Shown here: positions 34,790 to 46,772 of the stretch, in pieces
How positions within the stretch are numbered: position 1 is the first letter of the stretch
How the letters are laid out: every line of letters begins with the position of its first letter
Assembly: GCF_000302535.1 (NCBI RefSeq)
Contig: NC_018708.1
Coordinates: forward strand, 3,596,001-3,660,000
DNA: 64,000 nt
Origin: Acidovorax sp. KKS102
GTDB lineage: Bacteria; Pseudomonadota; Gammaproteobacteria; Burkholderiales; Burkholderiaceae_C
Reading direction: 5' to 3'
Program-made: the position numbers and the translations under genes
The notes under the pieces: generated by a model
The model's input: only the letters and a program-made list of their open reading frames with translations
What the model was told of the DNA's origin: nothing
Databases searched by the model: none

Positions 34790-35707
34790 CTACGCGTTGA
34801 AGGTGCCTGTCAACAGTTCGGGCAGGCGCTCCACCTTCATCTTGAAGCCGCAGGCCTGCGCGTGGCCGCCGCCGCCCATGCTTTCGGCCAGCGCGATGCA
34901 GTCAAAGTTGCGCTGCGAGCGCAGCCCCACCTTCACGCCCTTTTCGCCCGCGCTCCACATCAGCGCAAAGGTGCCGGTCTTGGCCGAGAGGATGTCGCCC
35001 ACCAGGCTGTGGAACATGCCCGGGGCATTAACCATCAGGCCCGTGATGCCGTTGAACACCAGCGGCTGCGCGCCTTCGGCGATGTCGGCGCAGAGCTTGC
35101 GGTACTTCTGGTCCATGGCCTCACCGCGCACCATGAACTGTTGGAGCTGCTCGGGCGTGAAGTCGGCAATCTCGCGCCAGCGCGCAAAGCCTTGCTGTTC
35201 CATATCGAGGGCCGACAGGAAGGCAGCGCTCTCGGCAAACTCCCACTTCCAGATATCGCGGTCTTCCACGTATTTGAACAGGGCAGGCATCGGTTCGTGC
35301 GGATGGAAAAACTCCCACGCCAGCCGCGCACCCGACTTGTTCATGTCGAAGTGCACCACGCCGCAGCGGCAGGCAAAGCCGGTGAGCTTTTCGGCGGCGC
35401 TCTTGTGGTGGTCCAGCATGACGAGCTTGGCGGCGCGCTCATCGATGGCGGCCATCACCTCGTTGGCAAACGAGAAGTCGAGGATGTACACCGCACGGCC
35501 TTGCAGGGGCGGCAGGTCGTCCACGGTCTTGACATCGCCGTGGTCCAGCCCCACGTACTCAGCCTGGTCGCCGTAGTACAGCCATGCGGCCAGCGCCGCG
35601 CCAAAGCCATCGGGGCAATTGCGCCCGTGGTAGAGGATCAGCGGCGCGGGGTCGTTCTTGTCGGGGGCAACCAGCAGTTGCAGGGGGAGTATGGTTTTCT
35701 TCGTCAT
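34790..35707 (-). CDS. DHH-family phosphoesterase
   Basis: 305 residues. N-terminal DHH domain: LILYHGRNCPDGFGAALAAW, VYILDFSF and VMLDHHKSA, with metal-binding Asp and His. C-terminal DHHA1 domain ends with GGGGHAQACGFKM. It belongs to the exopolyphosphatase/oligoribonuclease-like superfamily that cleaves phosphoester bonds using Mn; cold-shock or short-RNA roles are possible, none shown. ATG 35707 (MTKKTILPL) is preferred to an upstream GTG/ATG without a ribosome site. Confidence 0.87.
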   Translation of the reverse strand: MTKKTILPLQLLVAPDKNDPAPLILYHGRNCPDGFGAALAAWLYYGDQAEYVGLDHGDVKTVDDLPPLQGRAVYILDFSFANEVMAAIDERAAKLVMLDHHKSAAEKLTGFACRCGVVHFDMNKSGARLAWEFFHPHEPMPALFKYVEDRDIWKWEFAESAAFLSALDMEQQGFARWREIADFTPEQLQQFMVRGEAMDQKYRKLCADIAEGAQPLVFNGITGLMVNAPGMFHSLVGDILSAKTGTFALMWSAGEKGVKVGLRSQRNFDCIALAESMGGGGHAQACGFKMKVERLPELLTGTFNA

Positions 35708-35845
35708 GGCCCCCGATTGTCGCCGGGGCATGGCAGGGCACCGAGCGCAATCTGCGCAGCCAGGGCGTCCTCATCCCGTCAAAGCAGCGGAACCAACGCC
35801 GCCCCTGACGCATCCATCCTATTCACGCAGCCTCGTAAGCCCACG

Positions 35846-36310
35846 ATGTTCCAAGCCCTCAAAGAACTTTTGGAAAGCATTGCTCCCTTGCACCCCACAC
35901 CCTCGCCAGCCGAGCGTGCAAGGGCACTGCAACTGGCAGCCGCCGTGTTGCTGGTGGAGGTGGTGCGCACCAAGGCGACCCTGGGCGAAGCGGAGCGCGG
36001 CGTGATGGAGAGCGCACTGCGCCAGCAGTTTGCGCTGTCGGACGAGGAACTGCAGGCACTGCTGGACCAGGCCACCACCACCTCCCGAACGGCCTACGAC
36101 TACCAGCACTTCACCAGCCAGTTGAACGAACACTTCACACAGGCCGAGAAGATCCGGCTGGTCGAAGCCATGTGGCAGGTGGCCTATGCGGACGCACTGC
36201 CGGATGAGAACGAGATGCACACCATCAGCAAGGTGGCGGGCCTGCTGCATGTGACGCACGGCGAGTACATCGGCGCCAAGATGCGCGCGAAGGAAACAAG
36301 CCCCCATTGA
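35846..36310 (+). CDS. TerB-family (tellurite-resistance-like) protein
   Basis: 154 residues, all-helical. The layout matches DUF/TerB proteins of this group: LQLAAAVLLVEVVRTKATL, RQQFALSDEELQALL, then EKIRLVEAMWQVAYADALPD with the acidic metal-binding Asp/Glu cluster and ENEMHTISKVAGLLHV. TerB-like domains bind divalent metal and associate with stress systems, but no ter operon is present. Divergent from the DHH gene. Confidence 0.85.
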   Translation: MFQALKELLESIAPLHPTPSPAERARALQLAAAVLLVEVVRTKATLGEAERGVMESALRQQFALSDEELQALLDQATTTSRTAYDYQHFTSQLNEHFTQAEKIRLVEAMWQVAYADALPDENEMHTISKVAGLLHVTHGEYIGAKMRAKETSPH

Positions 36311-36390
36311 GTCGCTTCGCGGCGGGGGCCCTTACACGGCGGCCGCTGGCCGGGGCTGCACGGGCTGTACCGGGTGCCCACACTTCGCCT

Positions 36391-36726
36391 CTACACCGGC
36401 AACCAGCGCCACCAGAACGGCTTGCGCTCCTCCTTCGCACCCTGCGCCTGCAGCATGCCAATGAACTCGGTGCGCCGATAACGGCGCGCAGCCTCCAGCG
36501 GGGTCATGTCGTCAAAGTCGGACCGCAGCATGGGGTCCGCCCCGTGGGCCAGCAGGTAATGCGCAATGGCATCGTGGCCGTGGATGAGGCTGGCCACAAG
36601 CGGTGTGCAAAGGATCTCGGGATGCTGGTAGTTGGGGTTCACGCCCGCGCTGATGTGGTGGCGCACCAGCGCCAGGTCGCCGGCCACGGCGGCGGCGTAC
36701 ATGTCTTTCCAGTCTCCTGCGGACAT
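36391..36726 (-). CDS. ankyrin-repeat protein
   Basis: 111 residues. Three ankyrin-type repeats are visible: DMYAAAVAGDLALVRHHISA, TPLVASLIHGHDAIAHYLLA-HGADPML, and TPLEAARRYRRTEFIGMLQA. Its end is basic and Trp-rich (KPFWWRWLPV). It has no signal peptide and would be a small cytosolic protein-binding protein. Convergent with the TerB-like gene, with 80 bases between. Partner unknown. Confidence 0.88.
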   Translation of the reverse strand: MSAGDWKDMYAAAVAGDLALVRHHISAGVNPNYQHPEILCTPLVASLIHGHDAIAHYLLAHGADPMLRSDFDDMTPLEAARRYRRTEFIGMLQAQGAKEERKPFWWRWLPV

Positions 36727-36800
36727 ACCTCGGCATCCTTTGCAAGGGTTGAAGGGGCCAGTGTAGGCAGCGGCGCGTGCGGCACAATCCGCGCCTTCCC

Positions 36801-36899
36801 CTAGGGATCCTCTGCACGAATCAGCGCGCCGTGCGCATCAGCGGCCTCGGGCGGTCTGCTGCGCTCACTTGCCGCTTGATTCGTGCAGAGGATCCCTAG
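36801..36899. mobile_element. palindromic MITE-like element bounded by CTAG (P4)
   Basis: CTAGGGATCCTCTGCACGAA opens it and its perfect inverted copy closes it (23-base arms at 36801-36823 and 36877-36899). Inside, GCGGCCTCGGGCGGTCTGCT (36841-36860) matches the element at 62120 in reverse orientation, so it looks like a shortened member of that family. It ends seven bases before the truC start. Confidence 0.85.
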
Positions 36900-36905
36900 C
36901 CCGCG

Positions 36906-37718
36906 ATGGCACACACACATTCCTCCATGCCCCCTCCCCTGCACATCCTCTGGCGCGACGAGCACCTGGTGGCCTTGTACAAGCCCGCCGGCTGGCTGGT
37001 GCACCGCACAGGGCTGGATGCGGGCGAGACGCGGTTTGTGATGCAGACCCTGCGCGACCAGCTGGGCCAGCATGTGTTCCCGGTGCACCGGCTCGACAAG
37101 GGCACCTGCGGCGTGCTGGTGATGGCGCTGCACAGCGATGCGGCGCGCGCGCTGTCACAGACGTTTGAGCATGGCGCCACGCACAAGCGCTACCTGGCGA
37201 TGGTGCGTGGCTGGGCACCTGAGGCCATCGAGGTGGACCATGCCTTGAAGCCCGACGATGCTCCGGCCGATGCGGCCGTGCAGGACGCCCACACACGCTT
37301 TCGGCGCCTGGCGCAGCTCACGCTGCCGGAGGCCAGCGATGCGCGTTTTGCCACCACCCGCGCCTCACTGGTTGAGGCCATCCCCACCACCGGGCGGCGC
37401 CACCAGATCCGCCGCCATCTCAAGCACCTGGCCCACCCCATCATCGGCGACGCCACGCACGGCAAAGGCCCGCTCAACCGCTGGTGGGCCGAGCGGCTGG
37501 GCCAGCAGCGGCTGTGGCTGCATGCCTGGCAGCTCACGGTGCCCCACCCGGTAACGGGGGCGGCGATGACCTTCGACAGCGGGCTGCGCTGGCCTGGGCC
37601 TGCAGACTGGGGCTGCGAGCACCCGCCGACCGACGATGCTACGGTTTCTCCCTGCGCCGACTGGCAGCGCCTGTTTGTGCTGCTGCCCTGGCAAGAGACA
37701 CCCGCCCCGGCCCCGTAA
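36906..37718 (+). CDS. truC: tRNA pseudouridine synthase, TruC-like
   Basis: 270 residues of the RluA-type family. LHILWRDEHLVALYKPAGWL, the catalytic-Asp motif HRLDKGTCGVLVMAL (about 65) and TTGRRHQIRRHLKHLAHPII are diagnostic. TruC makes pseudouridine 65 in tRNA; the target is inferred from length and the N-terminal pattern. The palindromic element P4 abuts the start and must contribute to the promoter or leader. Confidence 0.88.
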   Translation: MAHTHSSMPPPLHILWRDEHLVALYKPAGWLVHRTGLDAGETRFVMQTLRDQLGQHVFPVHRLDKGTCGVLVMALHSDAARALSQTFEHGATHKRYLAMVRGWAPEAIEVDHALKPDDAPADAAVQDAHTRFRRLAQLTLPEASDARFATTRASLVEAIPTTGRRHQIRRHLKHLAHPIIGDATHGKGPLNRWWAERLGQQRLWLHAWQLTVPHPVTGAAMTFDSGLRWPGPADWGCEHPPTDDATVSPCADWQRLFVLLPWQETPAPAP

Positions 37719-37790
37719 CGCGGGCGACACGGCGACAGCACTGCCGTCGAAATAATGGGCGCTCCAAAAAAATAGCAGGAGACACCGCCC

Positions 37791-38741
37791 ATGACCGCAC
37801 CCGCCACCAACCGCGTCCTTGCCCACACCGGTGCGCGCTACCCCATCATCCAGGCGCCTATGGGCTGGATTGCGCGCACGCAACTGGCCTCGGCGGTGTC
37901 GCGCGCAGGTGGACTGGGCATCATCGAAACATCGTCCGGCGAAACCGCCAACTGCCAGGCCGAGATCACCAAGATGAGCGCGCTGGGCCTGCCGTTTGGC
38001 GTGAACCTGCCCATCCGCTTTTTGAAGGACGACGCCATGCTGCGCTTTGTGTGCGCATCGGGCGTGAAGTTTGTGACCACCTCGGCGGGCAGCCCGGCCA
38101 AGTTCATTGCGCCGCTGAAGGACGCGGGCATCACCGTGTACCACGCGGTGCCCACGGTGGACGCGGCGCTGAAATGCGTGGACGCAGGCATTGACGGCCT
38201 GGTGGTCGAAGGCGGTGAAGGCGGCGGCTTCAAGAACCCCGAAGAGGTCTCCACCCTCGTGCTGCTGCAGGCCATTCGTGCACAAGTGGACGTTCCGCTG
38301 GTGGCAGCCGGTGGCATCTGCGACGGGCGCGGCATGGCTGCTGCGTTTGCACTGGGGGCCGAGGCCGTGCAGATGGGCACGCGTTTCGTGAGCTGCGCCG
38401 AAAGCCCCGTGCACGCCAACTACAAGAACGCCATCGTCGATGCAGGCGTGACCGGCACCTGGATGCTCAACACCAAGGCCAGCCCCTGCATCCGCGCGCT
38501 CAAGTCACAGCGCACCCAGGCCATCCACGAGGCCGGCCTGATGCCTGCCGACAGCTTTGCGGGCATTCAGCGCGTGTATTTTGACGGTGACATGGAGGCG
38601 GCCCCTGCACTGGCCGGGCAGACCGTGGGATTGATTGACTCCGTCAAGACCGCGCAGCAGATCATTGACGACACCGTGGCAGAGTTTTTTGCCATCAGCC
38701 AGCGCATGGGCGCCATGGCTGCAGCGCGGTTGTTTGGCTAA
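37791..38741 (+). CDS. nitronate monooxygenase / FMN-dependent FabK-like oxidoreductase
   Basis: 316 residues, TIM barrel. YPIIQAPMGWIARTQLASAV, GGLGIIETSS (start of the phosphate-binding region), LVVEGGEGGGF with the conserved acid, and VPLVAAGGICDGRGMAAAFA then GAEAVQMGTRF (FMN phosphate site) match the 2-nitropropane dioxygenase superfamily. It is either a nitronate monooxygenase or a related enoyl-reductase; the lack of fatty-acid genes favours the former. AGGAG precedes the ATG. Confidence 0.88.
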   Translation: MTAPATNRVLAHTGARYPIIQAPMGWIARTQLASAVSRAGGLGIIETSSGETANCQAEITKMSALGLPFGVNLPIRFLKDDAMLRFVCASGVKFVTTSAGSPAKFIAPLKDAGITVYHAVPTVDAALKCVDAGIDGLVVEGGEGGGFKNPEEVSTLVLLQAIRAQVDVPLVAAGGICDGRGMAAAFALGAEAVQMGTRFVSCAESPVHANYKNAIVDAGVTGTWMLNTKASPCIRALKSQRTQAIHEAGLMPADSFAGIQRVYFDGDMEAAPALAGQTVGLIDSVKTAQQIIDDTVAEFFAISQRMGAMAAARLFG

Positions 38742-38903
38742 AAGGGCGGCCCCCGGCCCGACAGGTGCTGCGGCGGCAACGCATGGATGCGATGTGCTAC
38801 CCGACCACCGCACCACGGAAAGCTTGTCAGCTCCTGTAAGGGCAGCAACATGCACTTACACCAAAGCGAATTCTCTGCGTGGTAGCCCGAAAGCACCCCG
38901 ACC

Positions 38904-40082
38904 ATGTTTTTGCCGACCGACGACAAAGCCCTGCTCAGAACGGTTCTGGTCGTCGACCACACCGCGAAAACCTGACCGTCATCGGCCAGCTGCTGCGCCC
39001 GTACTACCACGTGCGCGCGGCCAACTCGGGGCAGCGGGCCTTGCAGGTCGCCCACACCCAGCCGGTGCCCGACATCATCCTGCTTGGCGTGATGATGCCG
39101 GAGATGGACGGCTACGAGGTGCTGGCCGCCCTGCGTGCGGCGCCAGAGACCCGCGAGATCCCGGTGATCTTCGTGACCGCCCTCGACGCCATCGCGGACG
39201 AAGAACGCGGCCTGCAAGCGGGCGCTGTGGACTACGTGGCCAAGCCCATCAAGCCCGCCGTGCTGCTGGCGCGGGTGCGCACCCACCTGGAGCTGAAGGC
39301 CGCGCGCGACTGGCTGGCCGACCAGAACAGCTACCTGGACGCCGAGGTGCAGCGGCGCATGGCGGAGAACGAGCTCATCAAGGACTTCAGCCTGCACGCG
39401 ATGGCCACGCTGGCCGAGAAGCGCGACAACGAAACCGGCAACCACCTGCACCGTACGCAGGCCTACATCGAGGCCCTGATGCTGCACCTGCAGGACCACC
39501 CGCGCTTTCAGCACCTGCTGGGCAGCCCCCACCAGCGCCAGCAAATCGCCAAGGCCGCGCCCCTGCACGACATCGGCAAGGTGGGCATTCCGGATGCAAT
39601 CCTGCTCAAGCCAGGGAAGCTCACCCCTGATGAGTTCGAGATCATGAAGACCCATGCGCGCATTGGTGCCGACGCCATCGACGAGGCCATACGCAGTGTG
39701 CTGCAGATGGGTCACCACCAGCCAGCCCACCCGGCCAGCGCCCCCAGAAACTCGGCGCTGGAGTTCCTGGAGACCGCACGGCAGATCGCGGCAGGCCACC
39801 ACGAAAAGTGGGATGGCTCGGGCTATCCCGAGGGACTGCAGGGCGACGCCATCCCGTTGCCCGCACGGCTGATGGCCATCGCCGATGTGTTTGATGCGCT
39901 GATCTCGCGCCGCCACTACAAACGCGCGTTCACGCATCGGCGACGCGGTGGACATCATCCGCAACGGCCGTGGCCAGCATTTCGACCCCGACATCTGCGA
40001 TGCGTTCGTACAGCTGGTGCCGCAGTCTGCCGCCATCGCCGAGCAGTTTGCAGGCCACCCGGCGCCCGCGCTGGAGCCGTGA
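38904..40082 (+). pseudogene. response regulator with HD-GYP domain, two frameshifts and lost phosphoacceptor
   Basis: Read with corrections it begins [20 protein letters not shown], is shifted by a missing base near 38966, runs as a receiver plus HD-GYP, is shifted back by an extra base near 39938, and ends at 40082. The phosphoacceptor aspartate is Gly ([13 protein letters not shown], where LLDVMMP is expected) and the second acidic residue is His (VVDH). The HD-GYP motifs ([23 protein letters not shown]) remain. A c-di-GMP phosphodiesterase was the likely product; it is now non-functional. Confidence 0.85.
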
Positions 40083-40085
40083 AGC

Positions 40086-40800
40086 ATGCTTGCATTGTCC
40101 CCGGCCATCGCACTGCGCGGCAACCCGACCGTCCGCCGGGCTACTGTGGGTGCTTGGGTGCTTGGGTGCTGGCCATTGCGGCAGCGGCAGGGTGGCCTGG
40201 CGTATGCAGCGCACAGGACCAGGACCTTCAGGAAACTCTCGTTGGCCCCGCCCTGCTGGCACAAATGCGCCGGGGCGGTTTTGTGCTGTACCTGCGCCAT
40301 GGCGCCACCGACAGCAGCCGGGTGGACCAGGCCCCGCAGGTGGACCTGAACGACTGCAATACCCAGCGGGTCCTCAGTGATGCCGGGCGGCAGCAGGCGC
40401 GCGAACTGGGTGTGACGCTGCAGCGTGCCCGCATTCCCGTGGGCGAGGTCATCCACAGCCCGCTGTGCAGGGCGCGCGAAAGCGCACAGCTCACCTTTGC
40501 CACGCAGCCCCAGTTGCTGCGCGCAGAGCCCCTTCTGGCCTACACCGCCAACCTGACGAGCGAGCAGAAAAGCCGGTGATCGCCGCCACGCGGGCCCTGG
40601 TATCCACCCCGGTTCCTGCCGGCACCAACCGCGTCATCGTGGCCCACGCGCCCAACATGGCGGACCTGATGGGTTATTTCGTCAAGCCCGAGGGAACGAT
40701 GGTGGTGCTGCGTCCGCTGGGGCAGTCGCGGTTTGAATACCTGGGCAGCATTCCGCCGTCTCACTGGGCCGCCCTGCTGCCCGCCTCCTCCAAGCGCTGA
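40086..40800 (+). pseudogene. histidine-phosphatase-family protein, two frameshifts
   Basis: From ATG 40086 a signal-like start is broken by a third copy of the octamer TGGGTGCT (40147-40170); with two copies the frame continues as [17 protein letters not shown] and reads through. The phosphatase core has [11 protein letters not shown] (catalytic His), [11 protein letters not shown] and [14 protein letters not shown]. Near 40573 one base is missing from an A-run, and the end (VIVAHAPNMADLMGYF) lies in another frame. The predicted product was an exported phosphatase of unknown substrate. Confidence 0.8.
40147..40170. repeat. three tandem octamers TGGGTGCT
   Basis: Three exact copies in a row. 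Two copies keep the phosphatase frame open; three shift it. This is the length of a slippage-prone contingency repeat, but also what a single duplication would leave. Confidence 0.75.
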
Positions 40801-40824
40801 CCCATCTCGCGCCACTCAACGCCC

Positions 40825-44478
<3,654 letters not shown>

Positions 44479-44480
44479 GC

Positions 44481-44506
44481 GCGGCTGACACAACTCAGCG
44501 AAGCGG
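44481..44506 (+). repeat. half copy of the 16962 palindrome end
   Basis: GCGGCTGACACAACTCAGCG continues to AAGCGG; 24 of 26 bases equal the end of the palindromic element at 16962 plus its next ten bases. No inverted partner follows, so it is a remnant. Confidence 0.6.
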
Positions 44507-44725
44507 CGCGGCGTGCCTGCGCTACACTTTTTGGCCTTGTCGCACATGCCCCGCCATGGTCTGGCCTCTCCAAGCGTCAGTCCTGCGGAGCCCACCTTCC
44601 CATGCCTTTGCCCAGCCCGCCATTGCCGCGCTTTTTCCCGCGCCTTTTCTTCTCTGCGCAGGCTCCTGCCCCCCATGACCGCCAGCAAGGCCTCGCTGGC
44701 TCGCACGCAGCCACGGGGCCACACA

Positions 44726-45637
44726 ATGTCTGAGGCGCGGCCGAGCGCTTCAGCAGGCTTGGCGATGCCCGCGGGCAACCTGCGCGGCATCATCGCCATG
44801 GTGGCTGCCGTGGGCTTCTTCTCGCTGATGGATGCGCTGCTCAAGACACTGAGCGCCCACTACCCCGCCATGCAGGTTGCGGCGCTGCGGGGCTGGGCGG
44901 CGCTGCCGCTGGTGGCGCTGTACGCACTGTGGCGTGGCGAAGTGCCCCGGCTGCTGAAGGTGCGCTGGCCGCTGCACCTGCTGCGCGGCGGGCTCAACGT
45001 GGCCATGCTGGCGCTGTTTGCATTTGCCATCCGTGAACTGGCGCTGGCCGAGGCCTATACGCTGTTCTTCATTGCCCCGCTGCTCATCACCGCGCTGTCC
45101 ACCGTGGTGCTGCGCGAAAAGGTGCGCCCCGCTCACTGGGTGGCCATTGTGCTGGGCATGGTGGGGGTGCTGGTTGCGCTGCGGCCCAACCAGGAGGCGT
45201 TCTTTACCCTGGGCGCACTGGCGGTGCTGGCAGCAGCCACCTGCTATGCGGTATCGGCCATCACGGGGCGCATGCTCACCCGCACCGATTCCAGCGCCAG
45301 CCTGGTGTTCTGGACCACCACGCTGCTGGCGCTGGGCGCCGGCGCGCTGGCGTGGCCCCAGTGGGTGGGCGTGGCGCAGGCCCACTGGCCGCTGGTGGCA
45401 GGGCTGGCCGTGACCGGGTTTGCGGGGCAGTTGGCGATCACCGAGGCGTTTCGTCACGGACAGGCCTCGGTGGTGGCCCCGTTTGAATACACGGCCCTGG
45501 CCTGGGGCATGGGGCTGGACTGGGTGTTGTGGCAGACGGTGCCTGGCTACAGCACGCTGCTGGGCGGCGCCATCATCATCGGCAGCGGCCTGTACCTCGT
45601 GCGCCAGGAGCGCACACAGGCGGTGGTTCCGCCCTGA
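44726..45637 (+). CDS. DMT-superfamily transporter (EamA)
   Basis: 303 residues with ten predicted helices in two EamA repeats (MVAAVGFFSLMDALLKTLS; LGALAVLAAATCYAVSAITG). It is an inner-membrane exporter or permease of unknown metabolites, often amino-acid-like compounds. Start: ATG 44726 (MSEARPSASAG) has a weak GGGG site; ATG 44675 lies in frame but has none. The earlier sequence is non-coding and contains a palindrome remnant. Confidence 0.85.
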   Translation: MSEARPSASAGLAMPAGNLRGIIAMVAAVGFFSLMDALLKTLSAHYPAMQVAALRGWAALPLVALYALWRGEVPRLLKVRWPLHLLRGGLNVAMLALFAFAIRELALAEAYTLFFIAPLLITALSTVVLREKVRPAHWVAIVLGMVGVLVALRPNQEAFFTLGALAVLAAATCYAVSAITGRMLTRTDSSASLVFWTTTLLALGAGALAWPQWVGVAQAHWPLVAGLAVTGFAGQLAITEAFRHGQASVVAPFEYTALAWGMGLDWVLWQTVPGYSTLLGGAIIIGSGLYLVRQERTQAVVPP

Positions 45638-45709
45638 ACAACAACGTCAGGCGGTTGCAGCCAGACCGTCGGACGACGCGCCCGCAGGTCTGGCGCCGTA
45701 CCAGCCGGG

Positions 45710-46645
45710 TCAGATCGGCCGTGTGAGGTAAACCGCCTCGCGGCCCACGATGGGTTCGCGGGTGGGCATGAGGATGGTGCAGTCGTCGCACAGCGCGCGG
45801 ATCTCGTGCGGGCCGTCGGTGGCGATGAGGTCCCCTTTGGCAAACACTTCAAACCCTTGCACAGGCCGCGTGAAGCGGAAGTCCGCAGTGCGCACCATGC
45901 AGGTCTCCAGCAGTTCGTAGCGGCGCTGCTCGGCGGGTGCGGGCCGGTCGGCCACCGGCGCGATGAGGCCGAAATGCGCCAGGAAGTCCAGCGCCACGGC
46001 CGTGGCCAGGTCGGCCGCCGACTGGCGGAAGTGCTGGCCGCATTCCACCACCACCGCTACACCGCCCCCGTCGGCCTGCCCGTGGCGGCCGTGCTGGATG
46101 AGCGGCGTGCCCGAGCCCAGGCCGCTGGGCATCACCAGGTGCACCGGCGGGCGGCCAATGGCCAGCGCCGCCTCCGCATTGCGCGGGTAGGCCGGGTACA
46201 CCCAGAACGGTTGCACGTCCTGGCTGGTGGAGTGGATGTCGAGGATGTGATCGGCCGCTGCCACCACGGGGCGCAGGACGCGGGCGCGCTGCAACTCGGG
46301 GCTGTCCGCCGTGCCGTCCAGCTCGGCCGCCGACCAGATGCGGTTGAGGTTGTGCACCAGCTGGCGGCTCTCGAACGGGCGGCTCTGGTCAAAAGACTCG
46401 TAAGCCGCGACGTTGGCAAAGCTGATGGTCAGCGTGCCGATGAGGGGGCGCACGCCCGTATCCAGCAGGTGCGTGGCGGCCACCATGCCGCAGATTTCGT
46501 TGCCGTGCGTGAGGGCGTTGATGAGCACATGCGGGCCAGGCTTGCCCGACTCGAAACGGTGCACATAGTCGATGCCCACATTGCCCTGGCGGTAGGCCGA
46601 GAGGTCGCGGGGGAGGACTTCAAAAACGGGGGGGTTCTGCGTCAT
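45710..46645 (-). CDS. succinylglutamate desuccinylase/aspartoacylase-like M14 protein
   Basis: 311 residues. The zinc site is visible as ALTHGNEICG (HxxE) and LDIHSTSQ (His); VVVECGQHF holds the catalytic Glu region. A C-terminal beta domain (FEVFAKGDLIATDGPHEI) as in AstE-like hydrolases follows. It removes an acyl group from an amino-acid nitrogen or cuts a peptide; no arginine-succinyltransferase genes adjoin it, so the substrate is open. Convergent with the EamA gene. Confidence 0.87.
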   Translation of the reverse strand: MTQNPPVFEVLPRDLSAYRQGNVGIDYVHRFESGKPGPHVLINALTHGNEICGMVAATHLLDTGVRPLIGTLTISFANVAAYESFDQSRPFESRQLVHNLNRIWSAAELDGTADSPELQRARVLRPVVAAADHILDIHSTSQDVQPFWVYPAYPRNAEAALAIGRPPVHLVMPSGLGSGTPLIQHGRHGQADGGGVAVVVECGQHFRQSAADLATAVALDFLAHFGLIAPVADRPAPAEQRRYELLETCMVRTADFRFTRPVQGFEVFAKGDLIATDGPHEIRALCDDCTILMPTREPIVGREAVYLTRPI

Positions 46646-46772
46646 GGCGGTGAATTAATAAGATGACACATCATTGTCGGCGCAAAGCCGAATCGCTGCA
46701 GGGTGCGGTGTACGATGCCCGCCGGTTGAGCCCCTCACGTGCCCCTCACCCGCCCCTTCCGCGCCCCGCCCC

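Noticed and set aside
36801..36899. A rho-independent terminator formed by palindrome P4
   Set aside because: The arms can pair, but the loop is about 50 bases and no T-run follows; its sequence links it to the mobile palindromes.
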